Below are positions 55,818 through 64,000 of a stretch of 64,000 bases of DNA, piece after piece. The notes beneath the pieces were generated by a model. It did not search any database and was not told where the DNA came from. It worked only from the letters and a program-made list of their open reading frames with translations. The position numbers and the translations under genes are program-made. The first letter of the stretch is position 1. Every line of letters begins with the position of its first letter. The stretch comes from Pseudophaeomoniella oleicola (Eukaryota > Ascomycota > Eurotiomycetes > Phaeomoniellales > Phaeomoniellaceae). The DNA lies in assembly GCA_003868215.1 (NCBI GenBank), contig QWDQ01000024.1:186001-250000 (forward strand). Direction: 5' to 3'.

Positions 55818-58800
55818 ATGCCTGCACCAAATACACCGAGGCGACTCTCAGCCCGAAATACGCCTCAGACAACTCCGTCCAAGCCAGCTACATCTAAAGC
55901 CGCAATCGCCGCCAAAGGCGGCACTCCATCTTCAGTCAAGGACCGTATCCGTCAATGGCAGGATCAGGGTGGAGGAGCGGTAGCACCACCAAGCCCTGTA
56001 CCTGGTGCGCGAGGCAGCAGCGGCTCATCGCTATCAGCAACGGATCCCGTCGTCGAAACGCCAAAGGTGACACCAAAAGCAACTAGTAAGCCGAAGTCGA
56101 ACCCTGAACCCGACGAGGACAAGGCCAAGAAGGTGGTCGTAGTCCGCAGATGGGTTGATCCGGACGCGCAGCAATGGGTGAGGGAGAGGCCACGGAGTAG
56201 CAGCACTCCGAGGAAACGTGTCGTCAGCGATGAGCATTGGAAGAAGAACCGTGTCGGAAGCCCTCGAATAGGGCAGTCTACACCTGTGACGGCACAACCC
56301 AGGCCAAGGAGGGTATCGCCGTCTCAGAACAAGAAATCGCCGTCGCAAAATAAAACATCGCCCGGGCACAAGACCCCCGAGCGAGGCGAAACTCGACGGA
56401 GAAAGAGGCAAACATGGGCAGGAAAGAGTATCGAGACTGCCTTCGGTCACGTCGAAGATGATGATGAGCAATTAATTGGCTTGAGAAAGTTGCCCGATGC
56501 GCGAAAGCTTTCATACAGTGACGATATCATCGTGGAGCTGGAGTCTACTGTTTTAGGGAAGGAAGAACTTAAATCAGACAGGACATCATCGCCGCCATCG
56601 AAACGGCGTTCCTCCAGAAGAGATCGGGAGAAAGAGAACTTCCCTCCTGAAGAGGATGATGGCAGGGGCCGCAGGAAGACCAGCTATGCTGAGGCTTTGG
56701 AGTCAGCATCACAAGCCGCCGATGGCTCTGTAGGGAATCCCATGGGTAGTCAAAGGTCAAAGAAAGGCGGTATTTTAGGCCAGATATTCTCAAAGCCAGA
56801 ACCAGCGCCTGCCACCGTTCCCAGGGTACCAACCATTGAGGCCTGGCTCGATGACCAATCAGACCCATTCGTGGATGACAACGGTCCCCCTGTCGCTGTT
56901 CCAGCTCCTCTGAAAATGAGGTCCTCTCGGCGAAGAGTATCTAAGGAGCCCAAGGCGACCGAGGAAATAGTGGTTGAAGAGCAACCCCAAGAGCAAACGG
57001 AACAACATCAGCAAGCACCTCTTGACGATGATTTTATAAAACGTGAGAGTCGTCGCAGGCGAAGACGAAAGACACGCTCCTCGTTAGAAAACGGCGGTAC
57101 TGAAGGAGGGTCCCCTGGACAAAATGGTGTACAGTACAAAGAAATATCATCTGAGTCACGGGTGAAAGAGCAAGAGTCACACGAGACGTCCTCTTCAACC
57201 CTGAGAAGAAGAGGTGCCGCAAGGGGCGACAGATCGAGGTCACGGAAGCGTGCCTCACTTGCAGCAGATGCGATAGGTCCGCAAACCCCAGACACGAGCA
57301 GCCCGATTGCAAGTCCGAACGAGACTGGAGACAAGGTTGGACCCCTCAGAGAAACAGATACAGCCTCAAGAAGGAAACGGCCACCTACATCTGGCCGTCA
57401 GCTCTCTACCATCGAGTCCATCGCTTCTGCAGATGATTACTCGAGCCTTCTTGGCACAGAGAGAGAGGAAGATGTGATGCTTGCAACAGGACCGAACGAG
57501 CTAAGGAGAAGACTAACTACGAACGAAGACCTGATGTCCGTACTATCTTTACCAAAGTCTGGCTCTAGAAAAATCAGGTCTGCGAGGAGCGTCAGAACCC
57601 TGAAAAATGAGCCGCCAACGCAAGACACAAGTCATCTATTTGCCGATCTTGCAGAAGACGAGAACAAGTACATGCGAGAGTTGAAGACCTTGGTTGATGG
57701 CGTTATACCGGTTCTCCTCCAATGTATCCTTTCGAAGACGGACATGTCAGCGGCGGCCGGACTCTTCGGCTCGAATACGTCTTCTGATGATACAGCGATC
57801 ACTAGACCTATTATGGATATGGGGATCGCATTGGAAAGGCTCAAGTCCTTACACAGACGTATCCCTCTACGGGATGCAGACTCGTTGCTTTCATGGGCTC
57901 AAGGCGCTCATAAAGTATACCTGGACTACATCAAATCATGGCGAATGGGGTTCCAAGACGTTATCATCAATCTTGCCCCTGCTGATAAGAACAAGCAGGT
58001 AGATGCACAGAGTGAAGGTGGAATGGCACGAGACGCTGAAGGTGACGTGATCGACAGCGAAGGAAAGAAGGCAGATGTTGCTCACCTATTAAGGCGGCCA
58101 CTAGTGCGCTTGAAACATCTTTCGAAGACATTCCAACAGCTCAACGATACCATTCCGTCGGAGCGGGCTACTGGTGTCTTCCGTGACTACCAAGATCTCG
58201 TCGATCTTGCCAGACGGAAATCTAACGAAGAACGTGCACGCCTCGAGGATGAAGCTGCAGCAAGCATTGATCCTACAAAGGCTCGCGATACACGCACTTT
58301 GGCTGTTCTACCTGGAGTAACGATCAGCAAATTCAGGAAAGTTAAGGCAAGAGATTATTTTGAATTGACTTTACATCATTCTAGTGGGCAAAGAATAGAT
58401 TGTCATGCGGAACTGTTGCTTCGTGATAATCAACTAGGCGATGGTCCGGGTGGCGATGTTTTGCTTTGTGAAGTTGATGAGCGTAGCCGTTGGCTCCTCT
58501 TCCCACCTCTGATGACTCAGTGTCTGTCCGCCAGAATAGGCGATATGCCAAATGAAATCATTCTAATGATTCGTGGTACCTCGGCGCACGAGCAAGGCTG
58601 GCATGAGCTGATTTCTTTACGGACCGATGACGAACAAGCTCGCTTGGAATGGGTGGATATGCTGGGATCAAACCCAATGCCACCGAGATTACAACGATCC
58701 CAAAGCTTTATCAACCGGCAGAAAGAGACATCTAGCGGTGTCGTTGTACCGCTCACAAAGGCAACACTACAACTGACTAGAACACCAAGCCCGACCGAAA

Positions 58801-61244
58801 TCGATGTACCGATCGGCGAGCCTTCCGTGCTATCAGTCGTAGAAGAGACACGTCGTTCTCCTAGCCAGCTATGGCGGGAAGCCCAACGACCTTCCTCTTC
58901 GCTCGGAGAGCACACGACGACAGAGGGTCGGACTTCACCTACACATCCCCCTACAGTTACCCGCAAACCCTTACCAAACAGGCCTAAGATCTCAACGAGG
59001 TCCGCACCAGCGTCACCCGCCATGATGCAGACTCCATTCAGCTTAGAAGGAGCTGTGGAAGTAATACAATCCGAAAGCCCAACAAGACCGAGCAACCAAA
59101 GAAGCAGACCCTCTAGGTATAAAGATAGTTCAAGGCTGCACGGCCTGTCTCCATCAACAGAGAGCATTCAGCTTGAGACCAGTCAGCCACAGACAAGAAC
59201 TCCTAGCGCACCTGTGCATGAAACCAAGCAGGAAGGATATTCCCCGAAGGTGGAACGCTCGACTTCACCTGAACCTTCTCCACGTGGAGAGGACCCTTCA
59301 ACACCTACTAAGGAATCTCGACCGACCTACGGGCGTGCACCGTCCTCCGTACCTTCAAGAGAACTGCCCACCATTCCTCGTACTCGTCAGAACAGCCCCA
59401 CGAGTAGCGGTAACAGTACTCCACTGACGAGTTTCATGCGCGATCAATGGGCCAACATCAGTGGGTTGATGTCAAAATCGAGTGATAAGTCTCAACGGCT
59501 GCAAAAGAGTCCTAAGTCTCAGCAAGAGCAGGAAGGTATTCTGAGTGAGAACCTGCCACCCTCCCCGCCACCACATCGATCATCCACCGCCTCAGAAGTT
59601 GGTCTATCGAACGTCCCCGACCTGAAACCTCAGCAGTCACCTGCTGCAGAGAAAGGCTTACGACGCCGCTCTTCTTCACCTCTCAAGCGTGAATATGCTC
59701 CTTCCACGGCGTCAGCTTCTTCATCCGAATCAGATTCCGATAGCGACTCGACTTCCGATACATCCGAAGATGAGTTGGAGAGCGATGACATTCCTGGACC
59801 ACTAGTACCCATGGGTGCCGCAAAACGACGACAACACAGCGTTCCATCCTCTCGTCCAACCGTGGCGAGTACTTCACTAGCTCCCTCTGATTCGGCCTCT
59901 CAAGGTCCATACCGGAAAGTACCCACCCAAGATCATAACAATTCTGTGAAGGCCATTGCCACTGCGTACTACTGGTCTGACAAAGGCTGTTGGAATCCGA
60001 TCCATCAGGATGAGTGTAGTATTGTGGTAAGCCCAGGCATGATCGAGGCTTTTCAGATGACTGCTGCTCATTCGGGAGCCAATGAAAACCTCGAGAGCGC
60101 CTCAGATGGCTCTTCCTCGATCAAAGATGGCGTTGACAGGCCTCTTATCGGCCTCGAGCTCACTCCATTGGTACCACTCCGACGAGGCACCGCCCTTGAT
60201 ATCAGTATTCGCTCTCCACCTGTTGAGCGATCCAGATTCAAGGCCAGCAACAACATTATGCTTCGGTCTAGGAATGTGGAAGAGTGCGATGCTTTATATG
60301 GTATGATCAACCAAGCTCGCATCAACAACCCTACCTATATCGCTCTTCAGAACGCTAGACCCAGCTACCAACCCCCTGTCTCATTCAATACTGGTGGAAC
60401 TCAGGGCGCAAGACATTCTAACTCTCATAAAAGGCCGGCATCATGGATTTTTGGTGGTGGTGGAAATGGGAGCAAGCCATCATATCGAGCCTCGTCAGCA
60501 CCTACAGGTCCTTCTATCACAGGAGCCTCAGAAAACTCGGCTGGTACAGTTACGAGTGCCTTCCGTCGATTGTCGAACTCCGGGGTGTTCAATTTGTCGC
60601 GATCTTCCGTTCTCAAGAAAGCAGGTGGCCCAAGCGCTGGTACGGCGTCATTATACTCATCAGACTCCGGAGGTACTGGTGGTGGGAGCGGGTCCGCTAC
60701 ACCAACTGGCCATGGACAAGCTAGTATGGGCGGTATAAACAATCTCAAAATCCGGCTCTACATCAGGGAGGATCAAAACCGATGGCGAGATATCGGTGCT
60801 GCTCGTTTGACAGTATTCCCCGCTGCGTCGACGGCCACTTTCAGCCCACCTGGCACTCCAGCAACTGGTATCCAAACACCACCGTTGTCCGCTTCTGCTC
60901 CTACCACGCCCATAATATCTTCGGCAGCTCGCGGTCCACGACTCTCCTCGGCAAATTTTTCGCCTCACCGGAATCACGGCAATGCAAGCGAGAAACGGAT
61001 ACTCGTCACGTCGTCGAAGAAGACACCTTCGCCCATCACATTGCTTGATGTCTGCCTTCACGAATCCTGTTTCGAACGCGTAGCGCGAACAGGGATTGCG
61101 GTCAGCGTATGGGAGGAGCATGAAAACGGTATTGCTAAGGAAGGCGGTGTCGTCGGCGGCAAAGCTAAAGTATATATGGTACAATGTGCGGGTGAGGCTG
61201 AAGCTGCCTGGGTCTTCGGTGTGGTTGGCCGAGCGAGATACTGA
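55818..61244 (+). CDS. Large DH/PH-like scaffold protein
   Basis: 1,808 residues in one exon. The first 590 residues are disordered, rich in Arg, Ser, Lys and Pro, with several S/R blocks. A helical part at about 600-770 (LAEDENKYMRELKTLVDGV, then MGIALERLKSLHRRIP and WRMGFQDVIINLAP) resembles a Dbl-homology domain of Rho GEFs. It is followed at about 820-955 by a PH-like segment containing GVTISKFRKVKARDYFELTL and LLFPPLMTQC. A second long Ser/Pro-rich linker follows, and from about 1,370 a conserved C-terminal part with NSVKAIATAYYWSDKG and, near 1,645, LKIRLYIREDQNRWRDIG, perhaps another PH-type fold. Fungal relatives are often named as SRm160/300-like because of the S/R content, which I think is misleading. 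A role in cell polarity or Rho signalling is inference. Confidence 0.85.
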   Translation: MPAPNTPRRLSARNTPQTTPSKPATSKAAIAAKGGTPSSVKDRIRQWQDQGGGAVAPPSPVPGARGSSGSSLSATDPVVETPKVTPKATSKPKSNPEPDEDKAKKVVVVRRWVDPDAQQWVRERPRSSSTPRKRVVSDEHWKKNRVGSPRIGQSTPVTAQPRPRRVSPSQNKKSPSQNKTSPGHKTPERGETRRRKRQTWAGKSIETAFGHVEDDDEQLIGLRKLPDARKLSYSDDIIVELESTVLGKEELKSDRTSSPPSKRRSSRRDREKENFPPEEDDGRGRRKTSYAEALESASQAADGSVGNPMGSQRSKKGGILGQIFSKPEPAPATVPRVPTIEAWLDDQSDPFVDDNGPPVAVPAPLKMRSSRRRVSKEPKATEEIVVEEQPQEQTEQHQQAPLDDDFIKRESRRRRRRKTRSSLENGGTEGGSPGQNGVQYKEISSESRVKEQESHETSSSTLRRRGAARGDRSRSRKRASLAADAIGPQTPDTSSPIASPNETGDKVGPLRETDTASRRKRPPTSGRQLSTIESIASADDYSSLLGTEREEDVMLATGPNELRRRLTTNEDLMSVLSLPKSGSRKIRSARSVRTLKNEPPTQDTSHLFADLAEDENKYMRELKTLVDGVIPVLLQCILSKTDMSAAAGLFGSNTSSDDTAITRPIMDMGIALERLKSLHRRIPLRDADSLLSWAQGAHKVYLDYIKSWRMGFQDVIINLAPADKNKQVDAQSEGGMARDAEGDVIDSEGKKADVAHLLRRPLVRLKHLSKTFQQLNDTIPSERATGVFRDYQDLVDLARRKSNEERARLEDEAAASIDPTKARDTRTLAVLPGVTISKFRKVKARDYFELTLHHSSGQRIDCHAELLLRDNQLGDGPGGDVLLCEVDERSRWLLFPPLMTQCLSARIGDMPNEIILMIRGTSAHEQGWHELISLRTDDEQARLEWVDMLGSNPMPPRLQRSQSFINRQKETSSGVVVPLTKATLQLTRTPSPTEIDVPIGEPSVLSVVEETRRSPSQLWREAQRPSSSLGEHTTTEGRTSPTHPPTVTRKPLPNRPKISTRSAPASPAMMQTPFSLEGAVEVIQSESPTRPSNQRSRPSRYKDSSRLHGLSPSTESIQLETSQPQTRTPSAPVHETKQEGYSPKVERSTSPEPSPRGEDPSTPTKESRPTYGRAPSSVPSRELPTIPRTRQNSPTSSGNSTPLTSFMRDQWANISGLMSKSSDKSQRLQKSPKSQQEQEGILSENLPPSPPPHRSSTASEVGLSNVPDLKPQQSPAAEKGLRRRSSSPLKREYAPSTASASSSESDSDSDSTSDTSEDELESDDIPGPLVPMGAAKRRQHSVPSSRPTVASTSLAPSDSASQGPYRKVPTQDHNNSVKAIATAYYWSDKGCWNPIHQDECSIVVSPGMIEAFQMTAAHSGANENLESASDGSSSIKDGVDRPLIGLELTPLVPLRRGTALDISIRSPPVERSRFKASNNIMLRSRNVEECDALYGMINQARINNPTYIALQNARPSYQPPVSFNTGGTQGARHSNSHKRPASWIFGGGGNGSKPSYRASSAPTGPSITGASENSAGTVTSAFRRLSNSGVFNLSRSSVLKKAGGPSAGTASLYSSDSGGTGGGSGSATPTGHGQASMGGINNLKIRLYIREDQNRWRDIGAARLTVFPAASTATFSPPGTPATGIQTPPLSASAPTTPIISSAARGPRLSSANFSPHRNHGNASEKRILVTSSKKTPSPITLLDVCLHESCFERVARTGIAVSVWEEHENGIAKEGGVVGGKAKVYMVQCAGEAEAAWVFGVVGRARY

Positions 61245-61573
61245 AAGAGGATCATTAATTATTCAGGGAATGGAGTGCTTGGAGTATTTATTGGTGGGCT
61301 GGAAGTTCAATGATTTTGAAAAGAGGGAGGGGTTTTTTTTGATTGTTTATCTGCTCATGATCAACGACATCTACATGCGTTTTCTTGCGTTTACCATCTG
61401 TTTATACGCCGACCGAGGAGGATGATTTCTGTACAAATACCAGAGCTTGTAACGAGCGTTGTTGAAGTGAGTGACTTTGATATCCCATTGTCCATTAGGG
61501 ACATTGTACATACTGCACAAAATATATGAGCAGCTGTGGATGGTGTTCGTTATACAAGTCAGCTTCCTATCTC

Positions 61574-61627
<54 letters not shown>

Positions 61628-63140
61628 GAGTGCTGATCCGGTATCAGCTTCCCCCATAGGAGGTCACGGGTGGGCTGTTGCCGCGAGATTGCCGGATATA
61701 TCCCAGGTTAGATTAGTATAACGCAGTAAGCAGCTCGTCTATGTGTGAGTCAATGATCTTTGTTTAACGATAGGGGGGAGAACTGGGTGATCATAGGGCG
61801 TTGGCAAGGTTCGACTTCCAGAGCAAGCTATTATAGTAACGACGAACAGACTGACTGCCCATGCCCATGCCCACGCCCTTCAGAAGGAGTGGACGGAGAA
61901 GGGTGGATGATAAAAGATGCAATAGATTTATGAGCTGCAGGCCTCAGTCATACCTACCCGTTCCGCATGATCGCATATTGAAGAGCAAGCTATGCTGTTC
62001 CAATCGTATTAGTCTGTGTCTGCTTACGCCCTTTGATCAAGGATGGAGTGTGGGAGGGAAAGGACGCCTTATTGGTATCAGTATCATGATCATGGTGTGT
62101 AACTTGCTTAGTGGATGACGAGGATGATGATTACGATATTGAAGGATGAGTAAGGTAATTAAGGTAATATGAAAATAAGAGGAGAGGAAAGGTATGTAAT
62201 GGTATTACCACACCGGAAGGGATGTGTTGATGCAAAAGATACCGAAAAGCGGTGAACAGGCGGTAATGTACGGAAATCCATCGCGTTCAAAATAACTTCA
62301 AGCCCGAAAACGCTCTTCACTGGAGCTTTGTCACTTAACGGCATAGTCATGATGGACGAATGACAAACGAGAAAATTTTCACGCTCTACGCTTTCCAGTT
62401 AATGGCAATGGATGAAATGGAAAGTGAGAACCCTGGTAATGAATGACAAAGAGAAATCAGAGAAATCAGAGAAATTGAGGACTTCGCGCGTACGACTGCT
62501 GTTAGCGATTGGTTTGGATCCCACACGCCGTGCATGTCTCGCCTTTGCGTGCAACATGACTCCCCCAGACTACACCTTTGGCGGTTGTCGCTCCAACTCT
62601 GCCTGGCGCTTCCTCCTCATCGTGCTCTATGGCTTTCCTACGCTATCCGATGACTGGATCACCTCAGCACGAAATTGTGGATTACTCGTGACCCTCACCG
62701 TCTTCGGATTCTTGATCATTCTCGGTGGCTTGTTCCCTAACAGCAGGTCTTGTCGATATGTCTTGCTCGAATTTTTCTTGGGTGATTCAGCATCTCTTAG
62801 GGGGATTGTCCATGGTATCAGCAAATATATAAAGGTAGGGAGATCTCTCTTGTGTGTTCCATCTCATTTGTCATTCATCAAGCAAAAGAGAGCAATTCAA
62901 AAGCTCTATATTCCAGTGACATATCTATATCATTACCCCAGAAAGCATATCAACGTCCCTCTTCTATCCCTTTCCTTCCTGTCCCACACCATCCATCACA
63001 TTACATACGTCTAGTTGAGAGCATTGACTGCCGTTATACGTCTCTCATATACTACTCATCATCCAACTTCAGTACATATATCCAACTTGAAGGACTTACC
63101 CCATCATCGTCCCCGTCTCCACTCATCCTCCGCCATCAAG
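61245..63140. other. 1.9-kb intergenic stretch
   Basis: No supported gene. It holds a CT microsatellite (61,576-61,626), a CCCATG-type triplet repeat near 61,858-61,875 and a short 9-base tandem (AGAGAAATC) at 62,451-62,477. A 200-codon frame at 62,412-63,014 lacks coding character. Confidence 0.45.
61576..61626. repeat. (CT)n microsatellite
   Basis: About 25 uninterrupted CT units, read directly. Likely polymorphic in length. Confidence 0.95.
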
Positions 63141-63548
63141 ATGACTGCTTATGGAGCTTACTATAACCTCACTGCCGGTGACCACATCTACGTCACCGAC
63201 CCTACCACCGGCATTGTGACCGACAATCCTCGTTTCTCCCACACGTCCTCTTCTATCTCCAACAAGCAATCCTCTTCCAGACTATCGCGTTTCCTAGACC
63301 AATTCAAGCCAATCGAAGACCCACTACCACCAACCCGAATCTACGAACCGGTCATGCGTCGTCCGTTGTTCGGAAGATCCAAGCCCGACAATTCAACCAC
63401 GTCGTTGGACAAGAAATTATGGGAAGCTGGGAAGGGTGTTGGCCAACAGCAACTGAAGAGGAGAGGAAGTGATGCCACCCTCGTGGAGGAAGACCAAGGA
63501 CTTCTGAAGGAGAAAGAAGGATACGAAGTCAGAGTGGAAAGGGTCTAA
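63141..63548 (+). CDS. Short protein of unknown function
   Basis: 135 residues, one exon, ATG in a good context (ATCAAGATGACTG) after a pyrimidine-rich leader of the type common before highly expressed fungal genes. It begins MTAYGAYYNLTAGDHIYVTD, is hydrophilic, and has a Ser-rich segment (about 38-50) and a charged C-terminus (KEKEGYEVRVERV). There is no signal peptide, membrane helix or known domain. C-ending codons dominate the first part, which supports real coding use. An in-frame ATG at 63,015 exists but the leader there looks untranslated. Confidence 0.65.
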   Translation: MTAYGAYYNLTAGDHIYVTDPTTGIVTDNPRFSHTSSSISNKQSSSRLSRFLDQFKPIEDPLPPTRIYEPVMRRPLFGRSKPDNSTTSLDKKLWEAGKGVGQQQLKRRGSDATLVEEDQGLLKEKEGYEVRVERV

Positions 63549-64000
63549 ACGCCCAAGTCATTACTCTGACTTCCGATTTCCTTCTCCTTCTCGAATAAAT
63601 ATGTCCCTGCTTCTTGACTTAACAACATCGCCTCATTACATTCCTTCTCCTTTTCGATATCCCTCGGCGTCACAATGGCTTTCAGTCGGTAACAACCCCA
63701 ATTCCAAAAGCACAGGGGAGAGGATGAAACGTCCAAGAACCTCACCTCGACGGTCTTCCTCCCTCCTCGACTTTGAAAAAGAGACACGAGCGTTTGATCT
63801 TATTATCTCCGACTCTCTCTCTCTCTCTCTCTCTCTCTTTACACACACACACACACACGCACGCACGCACATTCCAACAAACCAATCAGCAAACCCACGA
63901 CTTCCAAACGACACGAACGACCTACGCGAACGACCTGCACGAACGATATTTCGTCTTAGTACCTACCCTATATAATTGCTCTTTCTTCTAAAAGTAATTC
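63549..64000. other. Right-end stretch
   Basis: Probably 3' UTR of the preceding gene, then a compound microsatellite (63,811-63,870). No gene is seen before the window ends. Confidence 0.4.
63811..63870. repeat. Compound microsatellite (CT)n-(AC)n-(GCAC)n
   Basis: A CT run (63,812-63,838) is followed by an AC run (63,841-63,858) and then GCAC units to 63,870, read directly. Confidence 0.93.

Noticed and set aside
62412-63014. 200-codon plus-strand frame
   Set aside because: It runs through a probable promoter and leader, has no family resemblance and no coding-type third-position pattern.
1-64000. CRISPR arrays, operons and bacterial-type sites
   Set aside because: No spaced identical short repeats; spliced genes and separate promoters show a eukaryotic nuclear fragment.

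Overview
The window is a nuclear fragment of a filamentous ascomycete (Pezizomycotina). Three things point there: many spliceosomal introns of about 45-75 nt with GTRAGT donors and short CTRAC-type branch sites; ascomycete-specific proteins (DUF7514-like protein, L-arabinitol 4-dehydrogenase, an alpha-1,3-glucan synthase relative, a GPI-anchored GH13 enzyme, Hsp104); and a repeat block with the signature of repeat-induced point mutation (RIP). I cannot fix the class from sequence alone.

Layout. 1-11,840 is an extremely AT-rich block (by eye about one base in ten is G or C) with no usable reading frames. It is built from direct and inverted copies of one repeat family, probably a retrotransposon, mutated by RIP: CpA/TpG are almost gone, while CpG survives. 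It ends abruptly near 11,840 and gene-type DNA of about 50% GC follows. From there I support 17 protein-coding genes with good or fair confidence: DUF7514-like protein (12.7-14.6 kb, +), poly(A) polymerase (16.7-18.6, -), flavin-reductase-like protein (19.1-20.1, -), Rdh54/Rad54B (20.5-23.5, -), Hsp104 (24.0-26.8, -), an alpha-1,3-glucan synthase relative without the N-terminal GH13 domain (27.9-32.7, -), a divergent GPI-anchored GH13 alpha-glucan enzyme (34.7-36.4, +), a small one-helix membrane protein (37.4-37.9, +), L-arabinitol 4-dehydrogenase (39.5-40.8, +), a D-2-hydroxyacid dehydrogenase (41.0-42.1, -), ATP synthase subunit g (43.7-44.4, -), a PAS-like protein (45.3-47.0, +), an MFS transporter (47.9-50.0, +), a DENN-type protein (50.4-52.5, +), a 2-oxoglutarate/Fe(II) oxygenase (52.7-53.7, +), an EBP-type sterol isomerase homologue (54.0-54.8, +) and a 1,808-residue DH/PH-like scaffold (55.8-61.2, +). 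A short unknown gene lies at 63.1-63.5 (+), and there are three weak gene candidates at 36.8-37.1, 44.7-45.1 and 55.1-55.7 kb, all on the minus strand.

How the genes fit together. Most are unrelated housekeeping genes. The one functional grouping is the head-to-head pair at 27.9-36.4 kb: a cell-wall alpha-glucan synthase type protein keeping its juxtamembrane extracellular segment, GT5 synthase domain and multi-spanning export domain but lacking the usual secreted GH13 domain, next to a separate secreted, GPI-anchored GH13 enzyme with a changed active site. Together they supply the parts normally found in one Ags1-type protein plus its clustered AmyD/AgtA-type partner, and I consider this the most interesting part of the window. 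Exon structures were worked out by hand from splice signals, frame continuity and remembered family sequences; none has transcript support here.
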